Assembly: GCF_001307195.1 (NCBI RefSeq)
Contig: NZ_CP012808.1
Coordinates: forward strand, 2,418,001 to 2,482,000
DNA length: 64,000 nt
Source: Acinetobacter equi
GTDB lineage: Bacteria; Pseudomonadota; Gammaproteobacteria; Pseudomonadales; Moraxellaceae
Direction: 5' to 3'
Shown: positions 18,875 through 27,937 of the stretch, in pieces
Layout of the letters: the number at the start of each line of letters is the position of its first letter
Position numbering within the stretch: the stretch's first letter is position 1
Made by a program: the position numbers and the translations under genes
The notes under the pieces: model-generated
Seen by the model: the letters and a program-made list of their open reading frames with translations, nothing else
Database searches by the model: none
What the model was told of the DNA's origin: nothing

Positions 18875-18905
18875 ACGCTCATTGATATCAATAACTCAAT
18901 GAGCG
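18875..18905. terminator. Hairpin between convergent genes
   Basis: CGCTCATTGA and TCAATGAGCG flank an 11-base loop between the transglycosylase stop and the ynfA stop. There is no strong T tract, so termination efficiency is uncertain. Confidence 0.55.
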
Positions 18906-18909
18906 CTAT

Positions 18910-19263
18910 TTAACGAATTAAACCTTGGGGCTGTAAAATAATAAGTAAAGCACCTAGAATAACAATAGCACCACCCATTAAATCCCATTTAGACAAAGCA
19001 ATTTGATCTACATATTTCAGCCATAAAAGTGCCGTAAATATATAAATACCACCATAAGCTGCATAAATTCGTCCAGAAGCGGCTGGATGCAATGTTAAAA
19101 GCCATACAAATGCCATTAAACTTAATGCTGTTGGCACCCAAAACCAATGACTTTTTCCCTGATTTAAAATCAGATATGGAAAATAACAACCTAATATTTC
19201 TGTAATTGCTGTAATAAAAAACAGAAAAAAAGTTCCAATAACTTTGGTAATTTGTAGATCCAT
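18910..19263 (-). CDS. ynfA: YnfA family (UPF0060) small membrane protein
   Basis: This 117-residue inner-membrane protein has four predicted helices and the UPF0060 pattern: FFLFFITAITEILGCYFPYL, AALS-like segment, FVWLLTLHPAASGRIYAAYGGIYIF and DLMGGAIVILGALLII. It is related in fold to small multidrug-resistance transporters, and roles in drug export have been reported for some homologues. The start lies near AGATATAAATG with a modest ribosome site. It stands alone between terminators. Confidence 0.9.
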   Translation of the reverse strand: MDLQITKVIGTFFLFFITAITEILGCYFPYLILNQGKSHWFWVPTALSLMAFVWLLTLHPAASGRIYAAYGGIYIFTALLWLKYVDQIALSKWDLMGGAIVILGALLIILQPQGLIR

Positions 19264-19288
19264 TTATATCTCAAAATTATCTAACTAA

Positions 19289-19325
19289 AATAAAATGACC
19301 CATGCTTAACATGGGTCATTTTATT
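19289..19325. terminator. Terminator of the clpS-clpA operon
   Basis: AATAAAATGACCCATG pairs with CATGGGTCATTTTATT around a five-base loop, 12 nt after the clpA stop on the minus strand. A T-rich end is present in both directions. Confidence 0.85.
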
Positions 19326-19336
19326 ACATTCATAAA

Positions 19337-21619
19337 TTATGCAGGTTCAATGGTTTCATCTTCATATACCTCAAGATGCAAACCAATTACTTTTCCATGC
19401 TCTTTTTTAACAGATACAGTAACATTACCACCATGATCTGCTAATTCACCAAACAAAATCATTTCAGCCAATGGCTTTTTCAATTGTTCCTGAATAAGTC
19501 GTTGCATAGGACGAGCACCCATTAAGCGATCATATCCTTTTTCAGCAAGCCAAGTACGTGCACTTTGATCTACATCAAGTAGTACTTTTTTCTCATCTAA
19601 CTGTGCTTGTAGTTCTGTTAAGAATTTATCTACAACATTTTCAATCACAGTCGTTGGTAATGCTTGGAACTGAATCACACCATCTAGACGATTACGGAAT
19701 TCAGGAGAAAATGCTTTTTTCATCGCCTCTTGATTGTCTCGACTATTATCTTGCTCGGTAAATCCAATACTTACACGTGAAATACTTTCGGCACCCACAT
19801 TAGTAGTTAATACCAAAATTACATTTCTAAAATCAGATTTACGTCCATTATTATCAGTTAAAGAGCCATGATCCATAATTTGTAATAACAAATTAAAAAC
19901 ATCTGGATGTGCTTTTTCAATTTCATCTAACAATAACACTGCATGAGGATTTTTATGAATTGCATCTGTGAGCAACCCACCTTGATCAAACCCAACATAA
20001 CCAGGAGGTGCACCAATTAAGCGAGAAACTGCATGACGTTCCATATATTCAGACATATCGAAACGAATAAGTTCCACACCCAAAACTTTTGCTAATTGTT
20101 TTGTTACTTCAGTTTTACCCACACCTGTTGGACCAGCAAAAACAAAACTACCTACTGGTTTATCTGGTGTTTTTAAACCTGCACGAGACAATTTAATTGA
20201 AGATGATAAAGCTTCAATCGCCTCATCTTGTCCAAAAACAACACGTTTTAAATCACGTTCTAAATTTGCTAAAACAGTTTTATCATCTTTAGAAACAGTT
20301 TTTGGTGGAATACGTGCAATTTTTGCCACAATATCTTCAATATTTTCAATTGTGATTTGCGTATCATCTTGCTCTGCTTTTAGGCGGCGCTGTGCACCGG
20401 CTTCATCAATAACATCAATCGCTTTATCTGGAAGAAAGCGATCATTAATATATTTAGCAGATAATTCAACCGCAGATACTAAAGCTTTATCATCATATTT
20501 AACATGATGAAATTCTTCAAATTTAGATTTTAAACCACGTAAAATATCAATAGTTTCTGAAATTGATGGTTCATTGACATCAATTTTTTGGAAACGGCGT
20601 GATAATGCATGATCTTTTTCAAAAACTTGGCGATATTCTTGGAATGTCGTTGAACCAATACAACGCAAACTTCCATTTGCCAAAGCAGGTTTGATTAAGT
20701 TTGATGCATCCATCGTACTGCCCATACTAGAGCCAGCACCAATAATCATGTGAATTTCATCGATAAATAAAACAGCTTCTGGCTTTTTCTTTAAAACATT
20801 TAATAATTGTTTTAAACGTTTTTCAAAATCACCACGATATTTAGTACCTGCAACTAATGCACCAATATCTAGACTATAAACTACAGCATCTGCAAGTGGT
20901 TTTGGTGCTTTTCCATTTACGATTAACCATGCTAAACCTTCAGCAATTGAAGTTTTACCAACACCAGGATCACCTACAAGCAATGGATTATTTTTACGGC
21001 GACGACATAAAATTTGCGCTGCTCGTTCAATTTCTTTTTCACGACCAATTAAAGGATCTGTTTTACCTTTTGATGCTTCAACATTTAAATTCGTTGTATA
21101 GAGCTCTAAAGGTCCAGCATTAGCAGATGATGCTTGCTCACCATCCAACTCTTCCACTTCTTCCTCAACATGTTCTTCTTCCTTACGTGTTCCATGAGAA
21201 AGATATTGAGTTAAAGTTAAACGATTAATTTGGTGACGTTTTAATAAATAAACGGCAAATGAATCTCTTTCTGAATACATTGCAACCAAAATATCAGCAC
21301 CTTCTACCGTACGGTCACTGCCGCTTGATTGAACATGGAAAATTGCGCGTTGCAAAATTCGATCAAAACTCTCCGTTGGATGAGGTGATTGATCACTATT
21401 TTCAGGAAGTTTTGGCGTATGTTGTTCTACATATTCCTCAAGTTCTTTACGTAACGTAATAATATCTGCTCCACATGCTTTTAAAGCATTAACCGCAGAA
21501 TCATTATCTAATAAAGCCAATAACAAATGTTCAACCGTCAAAAACTCATGTCTCTTTTGACGAGCCATGCTCACTGCTAAGCGTAATGATACTTCTAATT
21601 GTCTACTCAGCATATGCAA
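19337..21619 (-). CDS. clpA: ATP-dependent Clp protease ATP-binding subunit ClpA
   Basis: This AAA+ unfoldase feeds ClpP. In its 760 residues the N domain (residues ~1-140) is followed by two AAA modules: Walker A GDPGVGKTS with Walker B VLFIDEIH, then GPTGVGKTE with VLLLDEIEKAHPDVFN. The sensor-2 motif GARPMQRLIQ is near the C-terminus. An acidic linker (EEEHVEEEVEELDGEQ) joins the N domain and D1. The start lies 6 nt after the clpS stop, so the pair is co-transcribed with the adaptor first. Confidence 0.97.
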   Translation of the reverse strand: MHMLSRQLEVSLRLAVSMARQKRHEFLTVEHLLLALLDNDSAVNALKACGADIITLRKELEEYVEQHTPKLPENSDQSPHPTESFDRILQRAIFHVQSSGSDRTVEGADILVAMYSERDSFAVYLLKRHQINRLTLTQYLSHGTRKEEEHVEEEVEELDGEQASSANAGPLELYTTNLNVEASKGKTDPLIGREKEIERAAQILCRRRKNNPLLVGDPGVGKTSIAEGLAWLIVNGKAPKPLADAVVYSLDIGALVAGTKYRGDFEKRLKQLLNVLKKKPEAVLFIDEIHMIIGAGSSMGSTMDASNLIKPALANGSLRCIGSTTFQEYRQVFEKDHALSRRFQKIDVNEPSISETIDILRGLKSKFEEFHHVKYDDKALVSAVELSAKYINDRFLPDKAIDVIDEAGAQRRLKAEQDDTQITIENIEDIVAKIARIPPKTVSKDDKTVLANLERDLKRVVFGQDEAIEALSSSIKLSRAGLKTPDKPVGSFVFAGPTGVGKTEVTKQLAKVLGVELIRFDMSEYMERHAVSRLIGAPPGYVGFDQGGLLTDAIHKNPHAVLLLDEIEKAHPDVFNLLLQIMDHGSLTDNNGRKSDFRNVILVLTTNVGAESISRVSIGFTEQDNSRDNQEAMKKAFSPEFRNRLDGVIQFQALPTTVIENVVDKFLTELQAQLDEKKVLLDVDQSARTWLAEKGYDRLMGARPMQRLIQEQLKKPLAEMILFGELADHGGNVTVSVKKEHGKVIGLHLEVYEDETIEPA

Positions 21620-21625
21620 TTCCCC

Positions 21626-22042
21626 TTAACTTTTAGGCTCGATCTGACATAATAAAGGATGTCCTTGAGAACGAGCGTAATTATTGACTTGATTGGCTTT
21701 CGTCTCAGCAATATCTCGAGGATACTCGCCAGCAATACCTTTCCCTTCATAATGTACAGTTAGCATTACTTGAGTCGCTTGGTCAAGATTCATTGAGAAA
21801 TATTGTTGTAAAATTTCAATAACAAAGTCCATTGGTGTATAGTCATCATTCATTAAAACAACAACATATAACGGTGGACGTTTTAATTGTGGTGGTGCCG
21901 TTTGAACTGCAATATCACCATCTTCATGTAATGAGTCATCATTTTGACTTAAACGAACATCGAGGTGCCAATCAACTAATCCTGATTGAGCAAATGTTTG
22001 TTTTGCTTCATTTAAGCAAATTGGATGTTTATATGTACGCAT
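21626..22042 (-). CDS. clpS: ClpS adaptor of ClpAP
   Basis: ClpS brings N-end-rule substrates to ClpA. The core (residues ~50-138) has [19 protein letters not shown], which includes the N-degron pocket residues, then [10 protein letters not shown] and the C-terminal PLLCQIE. The N-terminal ~45 residues extend beyond the usual ~25 and are acidic. An in-frame TTG at 22060 would add six residues; the ATG at 22042 is preferred because it is preceded by AAAGAA. The gene is 21 nt after the stop of the coiled-coil protein gene upstream and 6 nt before clpA. Confidence 0.93.
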   Translation of the reverse strand: MRTYKHPICLNEAKQTFAQSGLVDWHLDVRLSQNDDSLHEDGDIAVQTAPPQLKRPPLYVVVLMNDDYTPMDFVIEILQQYFSMNLDQATQVMLTVHYEGKGIAGEYPRDIAETKANQVNNYARSQGHPLLCQIEPKS

Positions 22043-22063
22043 AAATTCTTTATTACTCAAAGT

Positions 22064-22810
22064 TTATTGAGCATTGGGTTGAACTTGAGGAATTTCCGAG
22101 ATAAAAGCAGATGGAGCTTCCACAGCTTCACCACGTGCCCAATTAAATCGCTTCGCAACTGGAACAGAACCAGAAATACGAACTTCAATATATTGTGGTG
22201 TAAATCCTTTAGGCATTGTCCAACGCCCAGTCAAACGTTCAAAATTTTCAAAATTAAACTGGCTTTTTTCCATAGGTACAGCTAAGACCTCAGAGCCTCG
22301 AATTAATCTTATTTCCACATTACCAGTAGCATAACGATTATTTGGTGAAACTTGTATTAAATCAACTTGATATTCATATGCATTATCTGGTAAAGGTTTA
22401 ATTCCCAAATTTTGAACAGTTAAACTTAAACCACCACGTTGTTTAAGCACAGAACGATAAATACTAGCCATTCCATCTGCTTGTATCTGATCAACCTTTG
22501 CTTGTTGTACGGCAGCAAATAAATCATCTGCATTTGCTACAGCAACATCCCGCTCTTGAACAGCTGCATTTAAAATTTTACTTTGAACATCTAACCGTTC
22601 TTTCTGAACTTTTACAACTTCGGCTAATTGAGCTGCATCTGCACCATAACCTGTTACAGATAAACCTTGTCGATGACCAACGGTATAACCAATTAAACCA
22701 CCACCCACAATAAGCACCAATGCACCTAATGCAATCGATGTATTTTCTTTCCAAAATACTTTTTTAACTCTTTCAGGTGCAGGTGTATTGTCTAATTCAG
22801 TGTTATCCAT
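22064..22810 (-). CDS. Membrane-anchored coiled-coil protein of unknown function
   Basis: This 248-residue protein has a short cytoplasmic N-terminus, one transmembrane helix (~27-46, ALGALVLIVGGGLIGYTVG), a coiled coil (~60-115, LAEVVKVQKERLDVQSKILN onward) and a C-terminal beta-rich domain with YEYQVDLIQVSPNNRYATGN and GRWTMPKGFTPQYIEVRI. The layout resembles a conserved gammaproteobacterial family of membrane-tethered proteins (I believe DUF6776), not functionally defined. It ends just before clpS, so it may be the first gene of a clpS-clpA transcript. Confidence 0.65.
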   Translation of the reverse strand: MDNTELDNTPAPERVKKVFWKENTSIALGALVLIVGGGLIGYTVGHRQGLSVTGYGADAAQLAEVVKVQKERLDVQSKILNAAVQERDVAVANADDLFAAVQQAKVDQIQADGMASIYRSVLKQRGGLSLTVQNLGIKPLPDNAYEYQVDLIQVSPNNRYATGNVEIRLIRGSEVLAVPMEKSQFNFENFERLTGRWTMPKGFTPQYIEVRISGSVPVAKRFNWARGEAVEAPSAFISEIPQVQPNAQ

Positions 22811-22878
22811 CTTTGTTCCATATGTATTGAAATTTTAGACAAGCATCCAAATTTCACTAGATGCTTGCATAATATGAA

Positions 22879-23928
22879 CTATGGTAATAAACCTATGCCA
22901 TCTAATCCTTGGTTTTCTACAAATCCAAACATAATATTCATATTCTGAACGGCTTGACCTGCAGCACCTTTAACTAAATTATCTTGTGCAACTAAAATAA
23001 CAAGTTTTTTGGGTTGAGGTTTATATAAAGCAATTCTCAGTTGATTCGCACCACGAACAGAACGTGTTTCAGGTGTACTGCCTGCTGGCATAACATCTAC
23101 AAACTGCTCATTTTTATAAAACTCTTCATATAATCCTTGTAAATCAGCTTGTACACCTTCTTCTGTTAAATCTACATAAATGGTGCTTAACATACCGCGA
23201 ATCATTGGAACTAAATGTGGCACAAATAAAATATGATTAAACACATTTTTTTGACCTGAAATATTTTCTAAAGCTTCTACAATTTCTGGATGATGGCGAT
23301 GTCCTGCAACACCATATGCTTTAAAATTATCTGCATTTTCAGTGTAAATCATACCTAGACTTGCTTTACGTCCAGCACCAGATACACCCGATTTAGCATC
23401 AATAATAATACTACTTGGATCAACTAATGCTGTTGAAGCTTTTAATACAGGAGCTAATCCCAACTGTACTGTTGTTGGATAACATCCTGGATTACCAATA
23501 ACTGAAGCAGTTTTAATTTGATCACGATTTAATTCAGATAAACCATAAGCCGATTGTTTTAATATTTCAGGACAAGCATGCTCTAAGCCATACCATTTTT
23601 CAAATTGCTTAAGGTCTTGTAATCTAAAATCTGCTGCTAAATCAATAATTTTTGTATTTGCAGCAACTAAAGCTTCAGCATGTTTCATTGCAACACCATG
23701 AGGCGTCGCAAAAAATACAACATCACATTGTTTTAATAGTTCAATATCCAAATCTGAATATTGTAAATCGGTATGCCCACGTAAACTTGGAAACATATCA
23801 TCTACACGGCGACCAGCTTCTGTTCGTGAAGTTAACACTGTAACTTTTACACTTGAGTGACGTAATAAAAGACGTAAAAGTTCAACGCCTGTATAACCTG
23901 TACCACCCACAATTCCAACAGAAATCAC
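22879..23928 (-). CDS. argC: N-acetyl-gamma-glutamyl-phosphate reductase
   Basis: This enzyme catalyses the third step of arginine biosynthesis: NADPH reduction of N-acetylglutamyl phosphate to the semialdehyde. It shows the NADP motif [14 protein letters not shown] at the N-terminus, the catalytic cysteine in [11 protein letters not shown], and [11 protein letters not shown]. The frame is open further upstream, but a GTG at 23928 follows GAGGTGG at correct spacing and gives the usual 349-residue protein beginning MISVGIVGG. It is monocistronic here, away from other arg genes. Confidence 0.96.
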   Translation of the reverse strand: MISVGIVGGTGYTGVELLRLLLRHSSVKVTVLTSRTEAGRRVDDMFPSLRGHTDLQYSDLDIELLKQCDVVFFATPHGVAMKHAEALVAANTKIIDLAADFRLQDLKQFEKWYGLEHACPEILKQSAYGLSELNRDQIKTASVIGNPGCYPTTVQLGLAPVLKASTALVDPSSIIIDAKSGVSGAGRKASLGMIYTENADNFKAYGVAGHRHHPEIVEALENISGQKNVFNHILFVPHLVPMIRGMLSTIYVDLTEEGVQADLQGLYEEFYKNEQFVDVMPAGSTPETRSVRGANQLRIALYKPQPKKLVILVAQDNLVKGAAGQAVQNMNIMFGFVENQGLDGIGLLP

Positions 23929-24130
23929 GCTAGCCACCTCAACAAAATCTAAAATTAAATAATATGATCTATAGTATGACAAGATATAAAAGCTTTATAA
24001 ACATTTTTACAGATTTTTATGATTTTTTAACATTCAGTTAATTTTTGTCACTTTTTTATTAATTGTTTAAATATATTACACATTCAACTTGTCAAACCAA
24101 TTCACACAAATTAAAATAAATGCAAACAAA

Positions 24131-24177
24131 TTAACTTTTATTAATCAAGTTAATTCAAATAAGTTAACTAGTATAAT
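24131..24177 (+). promoter_or_regulatory. Promoter with three TTAACTT-type half sites upstream of the GGDEF-EAL gene
   Basis: A consensus -10 TATAAT lies at 24172-24177. Just upstream, TTAACTT (24131-24137) and AAGTTAA (24147-24153) form an inverted pair, and a further AAGTTAAC is at 24161-24168, next to the -10. This looks like an operator for an unidentified regulator, but the AT bias weakens the case. Confidence 0.45.
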
Positions 24178-24227
24178 TAGAATGAAATTAATTTTTCACG
24201 CTTAAGGTGGATTTATAAGGTTTTATA

Positions 24228-26342
24228 ATGGTAAAAAACCACATGGTCTCTGAAAACCCTAATAGAGATACACAAACTCTTTACTTGAGTCATATAGACT
24301 CATCTACAGATCAAATTACATCTGAGACACAATATTTACTGGATCTTTTACCTCATCATGCTTTTTTCATTCAAAAAAATGTAATTTATGCAAACTCACA
24401 TTTAAGATCTTTAATTGGGCTAAACCACCGATATACTTTTACCGATATTATCAATTCATTTCATCCTGAAGATGCAAAAACACTAAAAAATCTATGGTTA
24501 AAAAATATAAGTCAAAACCAAGAAAACATAAAAAAAGAATTCAGAATTAAAAACATTCAATCACAACAGTATGAATGGTTCTTACTTTTAAGTACATCAC
24601 AACAAGATCATCACTTAAATGGTTGCCTCACAACACTTACAAATATTCAGAGGCAAATGACCATTACACAAAAAACGAAAATACAACTTAATACACAAAC
24701 TGAAATGTTAGATGCTAGCGTTGATTTTATTTATGTCGTTCATCCGAATGGCTACATACAACACATGAATAAATCTAGCCGTCTAGCAATGCATAAAGAT
24801 CATCAAATTAATATTCATAGAATTAAATGGATAGATTTACTTCCCGAAAATATACATAAAAAAGCAATTTCAGCATTTAATAAAGCACTACAAGGACAAG
24901 TTGCCCATTTTACGGGTGTAACTAATATTCATGGAGCTACTGAATATTGGGATAATACACTTACCCCAATTCACCAAAAAAATAATATTGAATCTAGCAT
25001 CCTATGTGTATCGAGAAATGTTACCGCCCAAAAAAATGCTGAAACCTTACTTCGAACAAGTAGTGAGCATGATGAACTTACAGGACTACTCAATAGACGT
25101 GGTTTAAAAAAATCCATCAAACCAGTTTTTAAAAAGGCCTTAAAAAATAAAGAAAAAGTTGGATTAATTTTACTTGATTTAGATCATTTTAAACATGTCA
25201 ATGATACTCTAGGTCATTCAGCTGGTGACTATTTTCTCAAAGCTTTAGCAAAAAGAATGACGAATATTCTAGAGGATGACACCATCATTGCCCGCTTGGG
25301 GGGTGATGAATTTGCGATTATTTTAAATAAAATAGAGAATCAAGAACATTTAATTCGTGTTGGCAAAAATATCATCAAACAACTTGATACATCTATCTCC
25401 TATAAAGGTAAAATTTTAACAGGAGGTATGAGTTTAGGCTGTGCAATTTATCCAAATGATGCAACAGGATTCTCAACATTATTACAATGTGCAGATACAG
25501 CGCTAAGCGATATCAAATCTCGTGGTCGTGGAGGAATCCGCTATTTTGGTAAAGATCTCCTCTATATTGCTAAAAATAAAGCAAAACAAATTGAAACCGC
25601 ACGTTTTATACTCAGAAATCATCTCATTAGCCCTTTCTATCAACCTAAGATTAATTTAGATTCTAATGAACTAGTTGGTGTCGAAGCATTACTTCGTTGG
25701 CATGACAGAGATGGAAATATTCATACACCAGATACAGTTCAAGAAGCTTTTCATGATTTTGAACTTTCTAGCCAAATCAGTGCAGCAATGCAATTTAAAA
25801 TTTTTAATGACATTAAACGTTGGGAAAATGAAGGGAAAAAAGTCGTCCCTGTTGCAATCAATGTTTCACCTGTTGAATTCTTAAGAGATAACTATGCAGA
25901 AACACTATTAAAACGTTTACATAGCGCCAAAATTTCTCCTGAACATATTGAAGTTGAAATTACAGAACATTTATTTGCAGATAGAGGTGTGGAGTTTGTA
26001 GTTCGAGCTCTCAAAAAACTCAGAGAAGCAGGTATAAAAATTGCCTTAGATGATTTCGGAACTGGGCATTCTTCCCTTTCTCATCTCAGAGATTTACCAG
26101 TCGATATTATTAAAATCGATTATAGCTTTGTAAAAAGAATGACAACAGAAAATTCAATACAAGCCATAGTTGGAGGACTAATTAAACTCGCACCACTTCT
26201 CTCTATGAAAGTCATTGCAGAAGGTATTGAAAATCAAGAACAGCTTACGCTTCTTAAAGAAATGGGATGCCATGAAGGTCAAGGTTATTTCTTTAATGAA
26301 GCAATGAGCCAATTAGACGTGAACAAAATGCTTAAAAAATAA
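24228..26342 (+). CDS. PAS-PAS-GGDEF-EAL cyclic-di-GMP protein
   Basis: This 704-residue signalling protein has two PAS-type sensor domains (~30-150 and ~165-275), a diguanylate cyclase domain with intact GGDEF at ~358-362 (RLGGDEFAII), and a phosphodiesterase domain with EAL at 486-488 (GVEALLRWH). In the EAL domain, the metal and catalytic motifs NVSPVEF, EITEH, LDDFGTGHSS, KIDYSFV and AEGIEN are all present. No transmembrane helix is visible, so it is probably cytoplasmic. Both catalytic domains look competent, so the net activity is not predictable. Target processes could include fimbriae or biofilm. Monocistronic. Confidence 0.92.
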   Translation: MVKNHMVSENPNRDTQTLYLSHIDSSTDQITSETQYLLDLLPHHAFFIQKNVIYANSHLRSLIGLNHRYTFTDIINSFHPEDAKTLKNLWLKNISQNQENIKKEFRIKNIQSQQYEWFLLLSTSQQDHHLNGCLTTLTNIQRQMTITQKTKIQLNTQTEMLDASVDFIYVVHPNGYIQHMNKSSRLAMHKDHQINIHRIKWIDLLPENIHKKAISAFNKALQGQVAHFTGVTNIHGATEYWDNTLTPIHQKNNIESSILCVSRNVTAQKNAETLLRTSSEHDELTGLLNRRGLKKSIKPVFKKALKNKEKVGLILLDLDHFKHVNDTLGHSAGDYFLKALAKRMTNILEDDTIIARLGGDEFAIILNKIENQEHLIRVGKNIIKQLDTSISYKGKILTGGMSLGCAIYPNDATGFSTLLQCADTALSDIKSRGRGGIRYFGKDLLYIAKNKAKQIETARFILRNHLISPFYQPKINLDSNELVGVEALLRWHDRDGNIHTPDTVQEAFHDFELSSQISAAMQFKIFNDIKRWENEGKKVVPVAINVSPVEFLRDNYAETLLKRLHSAKISPEHIEVEITEHLFADRGVEFVVRALKKLREAGIKIALDDFGTGHSSLSHLRDLPVDIIKIDYSFVKRMTTENSIQAIVGGLIKLAPLLSMKVIAEGIENQEQLTLLKEMGCHEGQGYFFNEAMSQLDVNKMLKK

Positions 26343-26358
26343 AACTTACAATGCTATC

Positions 26359-27036
26359 TCATCTCCACCAAAATGGCATTTGTATCGCTTTTAATTCTTT
26401 TCTATTATTTTTAAAATTTGAATCATGCTTTTCAACCTCAGTCCAAAATTGAATACTATGATCAAAGTATTTCGTATGTGCTAACTCATGTATACATACA
26501 TATTCTACAAGTTTTTTTTCACATAATACCAATGCGCTATTCAGCATAATATCTTTACGTACTGAGCAACTTCCCCACCGCGTTTTGGGTTGACGAATCG
26601 TACACTTTTCAAAAGATAAACCAATTTTTCTGCTTATTTCAGTTAAACAGATAGGCAAATAGGTTTTCGCATATGCAATAATAAATATTCTTAAATACTG
26701 TTCAGGATCACGATCGCTAACAGACAAAGTAAGGCTTTTTTCATCCCATATAAATGATGATTTTTGTTTTTGATAAACAATCTTTATTTCGTTATTTAAA
26801 TTAAATAATTTCAGAGAATCAGGTAATGTTTTCTCTTGATTATTCACTTGATTTTGTTGTTTTTGCCAAGTTTCAATCAACCAATCTGTAGATTGATCAA
26901 GAAAATTTTGTATTTGCTTCTGCGTACAGAATACTGGAACAGTTAGTCGAATTTGATTTGGCTCTACTCGTAGCTTTAAACTTGTAGCGCGCATATGACG
27001 CTTGATTTGAATTTCAGGAAGATCTGCTAGAGTCAT
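26359..27036 (-). CDS. YgjP/SprT-like zinc metallopeptidase (DUF45 family)
   Basis: This 225-residue protein has the zinc motif HELAH at 183-187 with a third ligand His193 (YFDHS). It also has the family block KTRWGSCS ... LNSALVLCEKKLVEYV. The N-terminal ~90 residues form the beta-rich region seen in YgjP-like proteins (IKRHMRATSLKLRVEPN). It is related to SprT-like and WLM peptidases. The physiological substrate is unknown. It converges closely on the GGDEF-EAL gene, with 16 nt between stops. Confidence 0.85.
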   Translation of the reverse strand: MTLADLPEIQIKRHMRATSLKLRVEPNQIRLTVPVFCTQKQIQNFLDQSTDWLIETWQKQQNQVNNQEKTLPDSLKLFNLNNEIKIVYQKQKSSFIWDEKSLTLSVSDRDPEQYLRIFIIAYAKTYLPICLTEISRKIGLSFEKCTIRQPKTRWGSCSVRKDIMLNSALVLCEKKLVEYVCIHELAHTKYFDHSIQFWTEVEKHDSNFKNNRKELKAIQMPFWWR

Positions 27037-27110
27037 ATATCATTCATCTTTTTTAAAAGTATCTGTGATTTTTATATTATAAATAAAAGCGTATACGCAA
27101 AATATTAATA

Positions 27111-27144
27111 AATAAAAAGCTTACAAATTCGTAAGCTTTTTATT
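27111..27144. terminator. Terminator of rpiA
   Basis: AATAAAAAGCTTAC pairs with GTAAGCTTTTTATT around a short loop, 17 nt after the rpiA stop on the minus strand. A separate 10-bp palindrome GCGTATACGC lies at about 27090-27099. Confidence 0.85.
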
Positions 27145-27160
27145 TGCAAAACAAAGTTGC

Positions 27161-27844
27161 TTAAACAGCTGTACGTTCTTCAATACCATTGTCTGTTGCA
27201 ACTACGGCGATATCTGCTTTATTTAAAGCAAAAATACCATTACAAACCACACCTGGAATATCATTAATTGTCTTTTCAAGCTCAAGTGCATTTAAGATAT
27301 TTAAGTTATAAACATCTAAAATAACATTACCATTGTCTGTCACTACACCTTCACGATAAACAGGATCGCCACCTAAAGATACCAGTTTACGAGCAACCGC
27401 TGAACGAGCCATTGGAATTACTTCAACAGGAAGTGGAAATTCACGTCCTAATTGCTCAACCCATTTAGAATCATCAACAATACAAACAAACTTTTTAGCA
27501 ATTGATGCAACAATTTTTTCACGAGTAAGTGCAGCACCACCACCTTTAATCATATGCATATGACGATCAATTTCATCAGCACCATCCACGTAGGCATCTA
27601 AACCACCTACCTGGTTCATATCTAAAACTTCTATCCCTAGCTTTTTAAGGCGTTGTGCTGTTGCCTCTGAACTTGCAACCGCAGCTTCCAATTGAAGCTC
27701 TGGTAAAAGCTCAATCAAAAAGTTTACTGTACTTCCTGTACCCACGCCTAAAATGCCACCTTTTGGTAAGTGCTTTAACGCAGCTTTGGCCGCAGCTTGC
27801 TTTTTCTCATCTTGGGTTGCATATAGACTCATGACATCACTCAA
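27161..27844 (-). CDS. rpiA: Ribose-5-phosphate isomerase A
   Basis: This 227-residue enzyme interconverts ribose-5-phosphate and ribulose-5-phosphate. Its motifs are [12 protein letters not shown] (phosphate loop), [21 protein letters not shown] (catalytic Asp), [12 protein letters not shown] (catalytic Glu and Lys) and [12 protein letters not shown]. Length fits the family (~220). It is divergent from ilvA across 93 nt that must hold both promoters. Confidence 0.97.
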   Translation of the reverse strand: MSDVMSLYATQDEKKQAAAKAALKHLPKGGILGVGTGSTVNFLIELLPELQLEAAVASSEATAQRLKKLGIEVLDMNQVGGLDAYVDGADEIDRHMHMIKGGGAALTREKIVASIAKKFVCIVDDSKWVEQLGREFPLPVEVIPMARSAVARKLVSLGGDPVYREGVVTDNGNVILDVYNLNILNALELEKTINDIPGVVCNGIFALNKADIAVVATDNGIEERTAV

Positions 27845-27937
27845 CTATTTTTTACATTTGCATGAATTTTAAAGTGCAAATGTAATGGGGTTTGTTACAA
27901 TAAAAACCTATTTTAAACTGTTAGATGGAAAATTAAC

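Noticed and set aside
27090..27099. Palindrome GCGTATACGC downstream of the metallopeptidase promoter region
   Set aside because: It is a single 10-bp palindrome without a second copy, too little to call an operator.
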